The notes: generated by a model from the sequence alone, not told the origin. 64,000 bases of DNA from Dendrocalamus latiflorus (GCA_017311315.1 CM029638.1:10474368-10538367); one strand, 5' to 3'; counted from the stretch's first letter, positions 43,764 through 55,326 are shown. Program-made: numbers and translations.

Positions 43764-43985
43764 AGGATTATTCGACCGATAAGATTAGTTCCTAGAGCTA
43801 TGATCGAAATGGGTGTTTATATGTATTTTCGGCTTTTATGAATAGTAACAGATCTAGGCACTATTCACTACGGGTCTTACTGTTCGTACTCGGAGAATCC
43901 TATGAGTACTCAGGTGATCAGCGGTATCGGTGAGGCTGAAATGCGTGGTCGTAACCGGGTTACGACTACGAAAACTGAGCGCTCA

Positions 43986-44106
43986 GTGTGGTTGTAAACC
44001 ACAACGTAATTGTAAACCGCATCGTGGTTGTAAACCATAGCATGGTCGAAAGCCATATCGTGGTTGTAAACCACAACGTGGTCATAATGACCATGTGGTC
44101 GTAACA
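43986..44106. repeat. Array of ~6.5 imperfect 18-bp palindromic units
   Basis: Units of the form GTGGTTGTAAACCACAAC follow one another with substitutions (CGTAATTGTAAACCGCAT, CATGGTCGAAAGCCATAT). Each unit is itself an inverted repeat (GTGGTT/AACCAC). On the minus strand they encode a 6-residue repeat, VVYNHD-like. Confidence 0.9.
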
Positions 44107-44930
44107 ACTACTGAGTGGCTGAGTGCGAAGTCGACCAGATCGAATGGTGCACGAGTTGCTACTGAGATCGAACGATTTTCGAGCGGTTGCGGGGTTTGGA
44201 TGGCGTCTGGGTGGCTTAAGACATTGGACGACGTTCGAGTGATTTAATAGCATTGAACGGGGTACGAGCAGTGTTGCTTAGGACTCGAAATGGTGCGGTC
44301 GAAGTCTCTCTCGACTACAAGATGGTCGGAGACTTCAAGTGGCGAAGCGGCCGGAGTTGAAATAGGGGAGCAGTCGGAGATTTCAGGCTATGGGGCGATC
44401 GGGGAATCTATGGTCGAAATATCAATCGATGACCATGGGTGGGTTCCTGGTGTCTGGGGGTTTTCATTTTGGGGTTCGGCAGCGACTGAGGAGTTGGCGT
44501 TCACCAGCGGCGAGGTCTCCTCTTCTCAGAGCTCTTGAATGGCACAGGACTTAACGGTGGGTTAATCGGACGGTAGCGTTAGGGTTTGGGCATCACTGGG
44601 GTTAGAGAAAGCTCAAGGAAGTGGTGGCTCGGGTCGGGAATGGCTGTGTTGGGTTGTCCACGGTGAGGCTCCATGGCCGAGCGGCGGCACTAGTCGCCAG
44701 GGCAGGAGAGGTTTTGGGAAGCTATGGCAAGGCTTCAGAGGTGTTTCTGGGAGTGTGAGGGTGCTACGGGTGAAAGCAATTGGAATATAATTGATTGAAT
44801 AGGCGGAATTGAAATCGGGCTTACTTTGGGGTCTTTGGGTGGTCGTTGGCGAAGCTTCGGTTGAAAGCTTAATTAGGGTGTGGTGATGGCTCATTGGATG
44901 CTTGAGCGATGTCTAGAGAGGGTCTCAGGC

Positions 44931-44937
44931 TTTTATA
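44931..44937 (-). promoter_or_regulatory. TATA box of the LTR-like region
   Basis: Minus-strand TATAAAA in 'GCAGCTATAAAAGCCTGAG'; a plausible start site follows about 30 bp on, before a CTCTCT motif. Confidence 0.45.
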
Positions 44938-45764
44938 GCTGCCCCATGGTGGTTCGGCACAGGGGCGGGGCTAAGGCGGCAATGGCGCGTGGCAGTGGTC
45001 GGGAATGTGCGGGAGGGCGCGGTGCGGCTAGGAGAGGGGAGGTATAGGCTGCCTTGGGCACGACATTGTGGCAGTCAAAAGGTGATGCAGCGTGTCAGGT
45101 CGGCGGCTGAGAGAATGAGAGCAGAGGCAGAGCAAGGAAGTCGGTAAGGCAGTGAGGTTTACGACTATGAAAGAAAGACATAGGGCGGCTTGAGCTGGCA
45201 GAGGGGAGATATGGTTTGTCTCGGGAGTAGCATTTGCGGCGGTTAAAAGCGGTCAGAGGCGAGTCAAGTCGGCGGTGAGAGAGTTAGGGCAGAGAGATAG
45301 CGGGAAGGCCGGCGAGGCGACGGCGGCATCGGTCCAGGTGAGGGTCACAATAACGAATGAGAGTGCATACAGTGGCTTGGGCTGGCAGCTTAAAGTTTCA
45401 CGGCATGCGAAATTGCGGCGGAGGCTGTCGGCTGTGAGGCTGGGGAGAGCAGAGGCGGCTCTGACGCACGGTCAGGGCAGTCAAGGGAGTTGTCAGCGGC
45501 GAAGAACGCGGTGATACGGGCTCTGACAAGTTGCAGCAACGTGGCAGCAGTAGGAATGACTGGGAAGGTGCAGCGGCGAAGAATCAAGGCGGCGGTAGGA
45601 TTTTTCGGATGGTGAACAGTGCGCACGTGAATTGGGTTGGAGGGTGAGATACGGCTGAGAATTTAGGGCATGCAGGGCTGGGATTTGAGCTAGATTGAGC
45701 CAAGGTTCACAAGAAATCAAAATCAAACGAGAATTCAAATTTCTTTTGAAATTTTCGGTTTTGT

Positions 45765-46319
45765 TTCACTGGAGGCACTTGAGAAGCTTTCTATCTGTCA
45801 CTACCATGAATTAGAGCAAGGTGTTCAAGAAACAGTCAATGACATGGAAAACAATAAATGGGGGATTGAGCAGTGTAGTATTCAGAAATGTGGGACAGTG
45901 GGAGGAAAAATAGTTTCTCTGAAGAACAGGAGATACATGGTATGGTAGAAGATGCATTGACTGAATATGTAAAGGGCTACCAGAACATGACCAAGAGTGG
46001 GCGGATCAATGGAAAAGTGCATCATGTGGACTTCCCAAAACTGAGATCCCTGGTGCTGACAGACCTAAAGAAGCCGACAAAGATATGCAACCCAAGAGAT
46101 TTTGCTTGTCTTGAGAGTATTAGGGTGGAGGATTGCCCAAACTTGAGAACAATTCCATTGGGTCAAATGTATGACAGCCAGAGATTAAAGCAGATTTGTG
46201 GATCATATGACTGGTGGGAAATGCTTGAGTGGGATGGTAAGGACATAATGGAGAATTCTCATAAAAAAAAGGACATAGTGGAGAGCACGTATTTCATCCC
46301 CATCCAGGATCAAAACTAG
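45765..46319 (+). pseudogene. NLR (NBS-LRR) resistance gene, 3' LRR fragment
   Basis: The first frame (from about 45765) reads 'LEALEKLSICHYHELEQGV' and ends in a TAG near 45948; the second (45888-46319) contains the terminal LRR block: 'FPKLRSLVLTDLKK', 'CLESIRVEDCPNLRTIPLG' and 'LKQICGSYDWWEMLEWD', the usual end of grass CC-NBS-LRR proteins. The two overlap in different frames, so a frameshift splits the LRR. No P-loop, NB-ARC or coiled-coil region is in the window, and the upstream side is LTR-like DNA, so the gene is a decapitated relic. Confidence 0.8.
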
Positions 46320-47672
46320 CACACGCTTGAAACTATTTAAACAACCTTTTCCACTGCAACGCTCCGCTAAGTACGAATTAATGATACCTTCTGTTTATGA
46401 TGTAAATACCGATATGTGAATTTATTTATTAGATTCATATGTTCAGATTCATACATAAGTGGCTTTTGTGTAAGCCTATTTGTATTCTGCACATACAACC
46501 TCTATATGATGTACATAAAACTGTACAAACTGTATATGTTGCACACAACAATGTATTAGCTTGCTGTACATATGGAATGTATATGATGTAAACTTGACCA
46601 AATTTCCAAGTGTTGCTAACTCATATTCATGTAGATTTTCTTCCCGTTTCATGTGGCAATTGAGCTCATCAACTAAGCCGTAAAGTTTTAACTACACAGC
46701 GTATCCTTTAAAAGTTAAAAATAGCGGCCTAGACCCAAAAGGCAGTAATGTGGCTCATACCTGATTGACTTTCCTTCAGTAGTTACATTTGTAGCCTGCA
46801 AGAGGGATCCAACTGCGAAGCCGCGTTTCCTTAATTTGCCATATAACACCTCCTAGAGAAGCAACGAAAGATCAGTTTCCACCCTGTTCTTTTGAACACG
46901 AGCTCAGAGCATAGACTGCAATCCTACCTTGAAGGAGAGCACTTGCCGTATACATAGGAACACTGCCATTCAAAATTGAGTCTTATATTATATGCAACAC
47001 TAGTCACCTGCTCGTGCGTTTCAACGAAATTTATTGGATATATAGAGAATTATGCTATGAAAGATAACTACTCTGATCAATTGAAAAGTAAAAGTGGTGA
47101 GAAGTTAGGAATGAGACGGTTGGAGAAGAAGGAACCTACAACCGTCAACTCATTCTTTTATAATAGTAATGAAATGATATCCTGCCATAGTGCCATTCAG
47201 AAAACTGTAAGGTATCAACTAGGCATTTCGTCGAACATTTTGCAGACAAAGCGGAGGTGGGCTCTGTCTCCATAAGAACGTTCCAGAAACCACAACCCAC
47301 GGTTACCCCTCCAGCTTCCGGTCGGTAACTGCTGGGGCTCGCACTCGGAGCGGCAATTTGCCAGCATCCTTGCCGTGGCGCCCGGTTTGACTACGGGACC
47401 ACGTGGCGTCTCAGTCACCTTTGCATTGTGTTGCTCGTTAAGCTTTTAAGAACTCCTATTGACCGCGAACGGCCAGGGCACGACGCCCTTGCCCCCTTGC
47501 CTGCCCGTGCCCTGTTGCAGCGTCTTACGCACCGAAACCGCCAGGCTCGCCCGCCGATTTCGCAGCCGCGCCCGCACACACAGAAGCCCAACGAAACCAA
47601 CTAGTTGCCGCGCGCGTTCCCTTGTCAATTCTCGCAAGTCGTAGGACATGCGGCGGCCGCGGCCGTGCACAC
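46320..47672. other. Intergenic DNA and promoter/leader region of the E-class PPR gene
   Basis: AT-rich to about 47,250 with no recognisable protein; then GC-rich DNA. The coding frame is open for 17 codons upstream of the first ATG, but only from a TTG, so the ATG at 47673 is taken as the start. Confidence 0.4.
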
Positions 47673-50600
47673 ATGCGCTCCGCAGCCCGCATCCGCCTGC
47701 CTCCTCCTCCCTTCCGGCTCTCCCCCGCCCTCGTAGCGCGCGATCCCCACCCCGAAGCCTCCTACTACGCCAGCCTCCTCGCCTCCCTCTCGAGAGAGTG
47801 CCTCCCGAGCCACGCCCATCACCCGTTCGACACAAGTCCTCATAGAGCACACCCCTCCCAGACATGCAAGGTCTTGCACGCCCGGATGCTGCGCGTCGGG
47901 CTGCCCCTCCAGGGACGCCTCGGCGACGCGCTCGTCGACCTGTACGGCAAGTCCGGCCGTGCGGGATATGCCTGGAGCGCCCTGGGCTGCCTCGGGGCGC
48001 AAGCTTCAGGCGCAGCGAGCTCGGTGCTGTCCTGCCATGCGCGGTGGGGGTCCCCTAGGGATGTCCTTAACGCGTTTCGGTGTATTAGGTGCTCTGTCGG
48101 TGGCAGGCCGGACCAGTTTGGTCTTGCGGTTGTGCTGTCTGCGTGCTCGCGGCTGGGTGTTCTTGATCACGGCAGGCAGGTGCATTGCGATGTCGTGAAG
48201 AGTGGGTTCTGTTCCAGTGCCTTCTGTGAAGCGGCGCTGGTAGACATGTATGCCAAGTGCGGCCATGTGAGCGATGCTCGTAGGGTGTTCCATGGGATTG
48301 CATGTCCGGACACCATATGTTGGACGACCATGATTGCGGGCTATCATCGTGTTGGACGCTACCAGCAAGCGCTGGCTATGTTTTCTAGGATGGAGAAGAT
48401 GGGCTCCACCCCAGACCAAGTAACATGTGCTACCATCATTTCCACTCTTGCAAGCTTGGGTAGGCTGGAAGATGCGACAACTTTGCTGAAGAAGATACCA
48501 ACGCCAAGCACAGTTGCTTGGAATGCTGTCATATCCAGTTATGCACAAGGTGGGCTCGAGCATGAGGTGTTTCGCTTGTATAAGGATATGAGGAGCCAGG
48601 GATTATTGCCCACTAGATCAACTTTTGCAAGCATGCTAAGTGCAGCAGCCAACGTGACAGCTTTTGTTGAAGGCCAACAGGTACATGCAGCGGCAGTAAG
48701 GCATGGCTTGGATGCAAATGTTTTTGTTGGCAGTTCTCTGATCAACCTGTATGCGAAATGCGGCTGCATCAGTGATGCGATGAATGTGTTTGACTTCTCC
48801 TGTGAAAAGAACATCGTCATGTGGAATGCAATGCTTAATGGGCTTGTTCAAAATGAGCTGCAAGAAGAGGCCATTCAAATGTTCCAGCATATGAGGAGGC
48901 TTGACCTTGAGGCTGATGAGTTTACATTTGTCGGTGTTCTTGGTGCATGCACCTACTTGGATTCCCTTTGTTTGGGAAGACAGGTACACTGTGTAACAAT
49001 CAAGAATTGCATGGATGCAAGCTTGTTTGTTGCTAATGCAACATTAGATATGCACTCAAAATTTGGAGCAATTGATGACGCAAAGACTTTATTTAGTTTA
49101 ATTCCTGACAAGGATAGCGTATCCTGGAATGCCCTTATTGTTGGCCTTGCACAGAATGGAGAGGAGGAAGAAGCAGTCCGAATGCTCAAAAGGATGAATA
49201 TGGATGGCATAGCACCAGATGAGGTATCTTTTGCTACTGTAATTAATGCCTGCTCCAATATTCGAGCTACTGAGACCGGAAAGCAGATCCATTGCCTGGC
49301 CATCAAGTATAGTATATGCTCAAATCACGCTGTTGGTAGCTCTCTGATTGACTTGTATTCAAAGCATGGAGATGTAGAATCTGCTAGGAAGGTTTTGGCA
49401 CAGGTAGATGCACGTAGTATAGTCCCAAGAAATGCTCTAATTACAGGTCTTATGCAGAACAATAGAGAAGATGAAGCCATACTGTTGTTTCAGCAAGTTC
49501 TAAAAGATGGTTTAAAGCCCTCCAGCTTTACATTTTCAAGCATTCTCTCTGGTTGTACTGGGCTTCTCAGTTCACCTATTGGCAAACAAGTTCATTCTTA
49601 CTCATTGAAGTCTGGTCTTCTAAACGGTGATACTTCCCTTGGTGTTTCACTGGTTGGAATATATTTGAAGTCCAAAATGCCTGAGGATGCAAACAAACTC
49701 TTAACAGAGATGCCGGATCACAAAAATCTGATTGAGTGGACAGCTATCATTTCAGGCTATGCTCAAAATGGTTACGGTGATCAAGCTTTGCTTTCATTTT
49801 GGAGAATGCACAGTTGTAATGTCCGTTCAGATGAGGCCACATTTGCAAGTGTTCTGAAAGCTTGTTCCGATACTACAGCTCTTACTGATGGAAAAGAGAT
49901 ACATGGCCTCATCATTAAATCTGGTTTTGGTTCTTATGAAACTGCAACTGGTGCCCTCGTGGACATGTATTCCAAGTGTGGGGATGTCATTTCTTCCTTT
50001 GAAGCCTTCAAAGGATTGAAAAATAAGCAGGACATAACGTTGTGGAACTCCATGATTGGTGGCTTTGCAAAGAATGGTTATGCCGATGAGGCACTTCTAC
50101 TTTTCCAGAAGATGCAAGAGTCACAAATAAAGCCTGACGAAGCTACATTCCTAGGTGTCCTAATTGCCTGTGTTCATGCTGGGTTAATTTCTGAAGGTCG
50201 GCATTTCTTCGATTCTATGAGCAAAGTATATGGGTTGATGCCTAGAGTAGATCATTATGCCTGTTTCATTGATCTCCTTGGACGCAGTGGTCATCTTCAA
50301 GAGGCTCAACAAGTTATTGACCAGGTGCCCTTCAGACCTGATGGTGTGATCTGGACTACGTATCTTGCAGCATGCAGAATGTACAAGGATGAAGAAAGGG
50401 GTAAAATTGCAGCAAAGAAACTTGTTGAGTTGGAAGCACAAAGCTCATCTACATACGTGTTACTTTCAAGCTTACATGCTGCAGCTGGTAACTGGGTTGA
50501 AGCTAAGGTAGCCAGAGAAACAATGCGAGAAAAAGGAATGACAAAATTTCCAGGATGTAGTTGGATCACCATAGGAAACAAGACAAGCTTATTTCTTGTA

Positions 50601-50726
50601 CTGGACAAATATCACCCTGACACACTAAGCATCTATGAAATGCTTGGTGATCTAACTGGAATGATGAAAAAAGATGACAACATTGAGGGGAATGATATGC
50701 TCATTTCAGCTGAAATGCTTGGTTGA
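47673..50726 (+). CDS. PPR protein, PLS-E class, long, probably mitochondrial
   Basis: Intronless, 1,017 residues from ATG 47673. The N-terminus (MRSAARIRLPPPPFRLSPAL) is Arg-rich without acidic residues, a good mitochondrial presequence. More than 20 PPR motifs of alternating P, L and S type follow ('ALVDMYAKCGHVSDARRVF', 'CWTTMIAGYHRVGRYQQAL', 'VSWNALIVGLAQNG'), then E and E+ motifs (about residues 900-995: 'GVIWTTYLAACRMYKD', 'YVLLSSLHAAAGNW', 'GCSWITIGNKTSLFL'). There is no DYW domain, so it would need a partner deaminase for C-to-U editing. Length and layout resemble Arabidopsis At3g09040 (memory, unchecked). One site 'DARSIVPRNALITGL' has VPRNA where VSWNA is expected, a weakened repeat. 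No lesion is seen. Confidence 0.92.
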   Translation: MRSAARIRLPPPPFRLSPALVARDPHPEASYYASLLASLSRECLPSHAHHPFDTSPHRAHPSQTCKVLHARMLRVGLPLQGRLGDALVDLYGKSGRAGYAWSALGCLGAQASGAASSVLSCHARWGSPRDVLNAFRCIRCSVGGRPDQFGLAVVLSACSRLGVLDHGRQVHCDVVKSGFCSSAFCEAALVDMYAKCGHVSDARRVFHGIACPDTICWTTMIAGYHRVGRYQQALAMFSRMEKMGSTPDQVTCATIISTLASLGRLEDATTLLKKIPTPSTVAWNAVISSYAQGGLEHEVFRLYKDMRSQGLLPTRSTFASMLSAAANVTAFVEGQQVHAAAVRHGLDANVFVGSSLINLYAKCGCISDAMNVFDFSCEKNIVMWNAMLNGLVQNELQEEAIQMFQHMRRLDLEADEFTFVGVLGACTYLDSLCLGRQVHCVTIKNCMDASLFVANATLDMHSKFGAIDDAKTLFSLIPDKDSVSWNALIVGLAQNGEEEEAVRMLKRMNMDGIAPDEVSFATVINACSNIRATETGKQIHCLAIKYSICSNHAVGSSLIDLYSKHGDVESARKVLAQVDARSIVPRNALITGLMQNNREDEAILLFQQVLKDGLKPSSFTFSSILSGCTGLLSSPIGKQVHSYSLKSGLLNGDTSLGVSLVGIYLKSKMPEDANKLLTEMPDHKNLIEWTAIISGYAQNGYGDQALLSFWRMHSCNVRSDEATFASVLKACSDTTALTDGKEIHGLIIKSGFGSYETATGALVDMYSKCGDVISSFEAFKGLKNKQDITLWNSMIGGFAKNGYADEALLLFQKMQESQIKPDEATFLGVLIACVHAGLISEGRHFFDSMSKVYGLMPRVDHYACFIDLLGRSGHLQEAQQVIDQVPFRPDGVIWTTYLAACRMYKDEERGKIAAKKLVELEAQSSSTYVLLSSLHAAAGNWVEAKVARETMREKGMTKFPGCSWITIGNKTSLFLVLDKYHPDTLSIYEMLGDLTGMMKKDDNIEGNDMLISAEMLG

Positions 50727-51069
50727 AGAGTGAAGAAAATGATCTGGGTTTCACTAGCAGAAGTAGAAACAACAGACCTGCTATTTCTTATCTACAAGGA
50801 GTATTTCCTTGTCTCCAGTTGTTAGAACATGGTATTGCTATTGTCCCAACCTTTTTTTCATGCTCTGTTTTAAAGTCTAGATTTGGTTTGATCTATCTTC
50901 CTTTGCCTATTTTTCGGAACAAATAAGAGAAAAAGGAAGTCTTACACTGCTTAGAGTTGTACATGAGTCATCCAATTCTCAGAAAATTATTTGGCTGGAA
51001 GACAGCTGACTATCTACTTAAGTGAACTATTTTGTCAGAACTCAGAAACACACCAAACAACAACATATC
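50727..51069. other. 3' flank of the E-class PPR gene
   Basis: AT-rich, no gene seen. It meets the partial kinase copy abruptly at about 51070, where homology begins six bases before the exon 4 acceptor. Confidence 0.5.
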
Positions 51070-53397
51070 ATTTAGCTGGGATTCCACATCTGAAGTGGTT
51101 TGGAGTGGAGGGGAGTACAGTGTCATGGTGATTGATCTGCTTGGTCCAAATCTTAACTACTGCAACAGAAAGTTCTCTCTTAAAACAGTACTTATGCTTG
51201 CTGATCAGATGGTGAGTCTGTCTTACTGTATGCTATCATTCATGTGTTGGTTTTGGTCATTGTGTAACCACAAACCAAAGGATAGAAAGACACAGCCAAA
51301 AAAAAAATGGATTCTTGAATTTGTATTTGATTGGTTTTGCAAGCAAAAGTAACTTGTCTACCTTGCATTGTATACGGATTACCAGAGTAGAGTACATGCA
51401 CACGAGGGGGTTTCTTCATCGTGATATCAAGCCAGACAATTTCCTTATGGGTTTGGGCAGTAAAGCAAATCAGGTTTGTGTTATTATTGCTATTGACTTC
51501 CAGCAGGAATATGTGCATGTTATGTGCACACACAAGTGTGGATTTGCAAGCACGTGTGTGGGGTGTGCATCGCATTTGCCATATGCTTGAGATCTTGTGT
51601 ACACTCAACTTGATAATGAAAACCTTGAATTAAAGAAACATTCATATCCTTGTTAGTAATTATTGTATGATAATTCTTTTTAAGAGAAATGACTGTTAAT
51701 TTTCCAATATATCTATGCAATTGGATTGCACCAATGGATGAATATGTCTGCTTGTATTGGTAGTTGAGTGCTTGACGTAATACATGTTCACAGTTTGCTC
51801 ACAAAGATAGCATCTAAACACAGGAAAGCACTGTCCATCACAGGTTTATGTCATCGATTATGGCCTTGCGAAGAAGTACCGAGGTCTCCAAACTCATAAG
51901 CACATACCATACAGGTAAAATACAATCTGTTCTTATAAGTATTATAAGTAATTCCCATCATCTGGAAGCGGGAGATTGTTCGAGTGTGGCATTCTAATTC
52001 TATCTCGTAATTAGTGTTTGTGTTCCAGGAGTTCATTTCTCAATGTTTTCTAATATCATTTGCGTTTTGACACAGTTCACTCACATCATAAGCTTTCTGC
52101 AGTGCATTATGGTGCAACAACTTGTTAATAGTTTACTAAATTACTAGGTTGTTGGCTCTGAGCCTACATGATATGAATTTTAGGTTAAATGGTCCCAGGC
52201 TCACTTTGGTCCCTGTACGTATAAAATGGCATGTTTGGACCTTTGGTCCTTATCCCTCTACTTCCAAAACCGGGCAACCTGGTATGACCATGGATGCACG
52301 GAAGCTTAATAGTAATAAGCATGAGGATCAGATTATTAATAATGACCATTGCAGATACTATTGTAAGGATCAGTGTGAATTTCTCTTCTTTCATGTTCGT
52401 GTTTGAAAAGTTAAATCTATTTTCCTTGGACTGCCACAGGGAAAACAAAAATCTCACAGGAACAGCACGATATGCCAGTGTAAATACCCATCTTGGAGTA
52501 GGTGAGTTTATGGCCTGTAAGTACTAATTTGCGCTACTGTATCATCATTATCTGAAAAAAAATCCAGAAGCTAAGGGGAATAGGAAGGAATGAAGGCAAA
52601 GCTAGTCAGTACTGACTACTGAGTAATTTGAAAGTGGCAAGCAAGTCCTTCAAAACTCAAAAACACCTTACCATGGAATCAATCAATTGTAGACTATATT
52701 AATCCACAAATCTGGAAACCTTGTAGATAATTTTGCATAAACATATGTTGCATCTCTGACTGTACCTTTCTGGGTTTCCTTCCAGAACAAAGCAGGAGAG
52801 GTGATTTGGAATCTCTTGGTTTTGTGCTGATGTATTTCTTAAGAGGAAGGTGTGATATATAACTGCTCTACTAGCTTTTCTAATAATTACTAAATTGTTT
52901 TTTTTCTGCACCATTACATTTTCTTTTGCCATCTTGGAATGCATCAGTCTTCCTTGGCAAGGTCTGAAAGCTGGCTCAAAGAAGCAAAAGTATGATAAAA
53001 TCAATGGAAAGAAAATGCTAACCCCAGTTGAGGTACTCCATTTCTTAGATCAAGGGACAATGCAACAAATAATTCCCGTGACCCCAGTTGAGGTACTCCA
53101 TTTCTTAGATCAAGGGACAATGCAACAAAGAATTCCCATCACCTAATGTGTCATTCAAATCACAATAATTCCCACATTTTTAAACAGGTCCTCTGTAAAT
53201 CTTTTCCGTCAGAGTTTATTTCATACTTCTTTTACTGTCGATCACTACGATTCGAAGATAGACCAGATTATTCCTATTTGAAGAGACTCTTCCGCGACTT
53301 ATTTATCCGCAAAGGTGTGCTTATTGCTTTAGCATTATAATTAATACTGCCTTATGTCTGTACTTTTGACATGACTTATTATGGATACTTACAGGGT
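51070..53397 (+). pseudogene. Partial duplicate of the casein kinase I gene (exons 4-10), broken
   Basis: Nearly identical, in exons and introns, to 34326-34979 plus 41190-42853, but without the intron-5 retrotransposon. Lesions: a 1-bp loss (GGAGGGGAG for GGAGGGGGAG) and a 12-bp loss in exon 4; the exon 5 acceptor is CGG instead of CAG; Asp-to-Gly in YRDL of exon 6; a 60-bp tandem duplication across the exon 9 donor; intron 9 shortened. Exons 1-3 (glycine loop, catalytic Lys) and 11-14 are absent. It cannot encode an active kinase. Homology begins and ends within a few bases of splice acceptors (before exon 4 and at exon 11), and the right side joins a gypsy integrase fragment at about 53397. 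Confidence 0.95.
53021..53140 (+). repeat. 60-bp tandem duplication in the kinase pseudogene
   Basis: 53021-53080 and 53081-53140, differing at only a few positions, each spanning the end of exon 9 (ACCCCAGTTGAG) and the first part of intron 9. The intact gene has one copy (about 42510-42570). Confidence 0.95.
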
Positions 53398-53700
53398 ATT
53401 TGGAGACCCAAAAATGACTAGTGAAGACCGGATCACGATCACTAACAATAGAGGAAGGGATACCATGCAGGCGAATGATCTCATTGAAGAATGCACGAGC
53501 AACTGAGGCAGCTGAGTAGGGGTGGCCCAATGTGATGAGTGAGCGTATTTGGAGAAACGATCCACCACTGTAAGGATCACTAACTTGCCCCCAACCTTCG
53601 GAAATCCTTCCACGAAGTCCATATAGATATCTGGCCAAACAATATGTGGGACTTCCAATGGTTGTAACAGACCAGTCGGATGTAGATGATCCGTCTTGTT
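53398..53700 (-). pseudogene. Gypsy integrase catalytic core fragment
   Basis: Minus strand: 'DFVEGFPKVGGKLVILTVVDRFSKYAH' (first catalytic Asp region, frame of 53389-53658) and 'RAFFNEIIRLHGIPSSIVSD' (second Asp, frame of 53321-53722), separated by a frameshift. The Glu of the DDE triad is lost beyond the junction. Confidence 0.88.
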
Positions 53701-53932
53701 GCATTGGCAAACTGAGCAACACTCAGTTGCTCAGTTGTGGTGGCAGCACTCGGGGTTCCTCAAAGACATCACTGAATTCATCCAGAAGTGCGGACATGAG
53801 GTCACCTTGCTCAGCTAGAAGGGCGTGCGGCTGTGCAGATCTAGACTGCACCCCTGTCCAGGTCACCAGGTGATTAAGCCGCCAGAAAGACATCGTGAGG
53901 AGTTCAAAATCCCAGACAATGGGGCCTAGGGT

Positions 53933-55298
53933 TCACAGCCACTGAACTCCGAGCACCATACCAAAACCTGCCAGTGGAATGACATAGCAATCAATGAAGA
54001 AGTCCTCCTCGATGCAGACTAGGACACCAGTGAGTGAGCCGACGCTGGTGACCTTATCTCCATTGGCCACGGCCACTCGGATGGCAGTGCCTGCCGTGAG
54101 TGGGAGACCCAGCTGGTGAGCCGTGTCTGCCATCACAAAATTATGGGTGGAGCCGAAGTGGCGGAGTGCATAACCGCACGCAACTTGACGTCGTGGATTG
54201 CTACTATCAGTTGCATGGTCTTGTTGGCGCAAATACCTGTGAGAGCATAGAGGGAAATCTGAATGTCACCCTCAGTGAAGTCCTCAATACTGTCCTCATT
54301 GTCAAGCTCCAACAAGTAGATGCCCTTCATGGAGCATTTGCTAGCATGATCTTTGGAAAATTTCTTCGGGCAATTAAAACATAGCCCTTTCATCCGGCGA
54401 TCAGCCATCTCTTCCCTGGTCAAGCGACAAAACTGGGAATTTGGCGGCTTGGAACTGGAGTCTGATGTTGAAGCGGTCGTTCTTGGCAGAAGCGACGATG
54501 GTCCCCTGGAAATACTCTTGCTGGTGATGATCGAGCTGGGCAGAGAGCCTTGGCTGGTAATGGTCGGTCGACTTGGAGCAACTAGGCGAGCACCTGGTTT
54601 ACTATCGTCGTCATCGGTGATGTCTAATCTCTTCTCGTATACCCGGGCAAGACTCATGGCTACCTCTAATGTAGACAAATTTTGGAGTTCGACATCTGTA
54701 CGCAGTGGGTTCCGAAGGCCACACATGAAAATTTGTACTTGCTGCTTTTCCGTCATATCCTCAGCGGCATAAGAGGGAAAGAAATTTCTCTTGATACTCA
54801 TCAACTGCCCCCATGCGCTTGAGCTGAATCAATTCCCCCAGGGGATTGCTCCAAATGGGAGGTCTGAAATGGAGATTGACATGGTCAACGAAACAAGGCC
54901 ACATCAGGATGCCCTGGCTGCATTCCAAGCAGAAATACCACTTCTACGCCTCTCCGGTCATGTGGTACAATGCCAATCATACTTTTTCTTCTTCCATGGT
55001 GCGCTGTCTGGTGAAAAATTGTTCGCAACGGTTCAACCACGGAAGAGGATCTTCCTTGCCATCAAAGATTGGGAAGGCAATTTTGTGGAAACGGGGCACT
55101 CCTCGGCTACCCTCACCCCGAGTGAACGCTGTCCTTGAAGCTGTCTTCGTCTGATGGAACCTGTGGAGACTGACGGCTAGGATTCTGTCCCAAACGTTTA
55201 TCGATTTCCTCTAGCTTTTCTTGTTGTTTGGAGATGACTTGAAGAAGCTGAGCCATCTGCCTGCTGAGGTCTGCAATCATCTTGTTGCTGCCCTCCAT
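53933..55298 (-). pseudogene. Gypsy Gag-protease region, frameshifted
   Basis: Starts MEGSNKMIADLSRQMAQLLQ at 55298 with a coiled-coil stretch; Gag core follows in broken frames. 54133-54804 is open and holds 'IFMCGLRNPLRTDVELQ', a CX2C...H..C knuckle-like CFNCPKKFSKDHASKC, then 'GDIQISLYALTG'. 53933-54232 holds the retropepsin, but the active site reads FGSTHNF where DSGSTHNF is expected, so it is inactive. Confidence 0.8.
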
Positions 55299-55326
55299 GG
55301 TGGGCGTCAGCAGGTCGCAGGATGTA

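Larger units (their letters stand above)
43860..45750 (-). repeat. LTR-like sequence, probable solo or truncated gypsy LTR
   Basis: Read on the minus strand, this has a promoter layout: a GC-rich upstream part, TATAAAAG at 44931-44937, then a CA-rich leader and a reading frame beginning MSHHHTLIKLS at 44894. Phrases such as 'CAGTAACAG...CACTATTCAC' at the left end also fit long chromovirus LTRs. Ends, target duplication and partner were not found, and no coding domain is present. It lies between the kinase 3' end and an NLR fragment. A promoter-containing unrelated gene remnant is the alternative. Confidence 0.35.

Noticed and set aside
47622..47672. Upstream extension of the E-class PPR protein by 17 residues
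   Set aside because: It would need a TTG start; the ATG at 47673 begins a better mitochondrial presequence.
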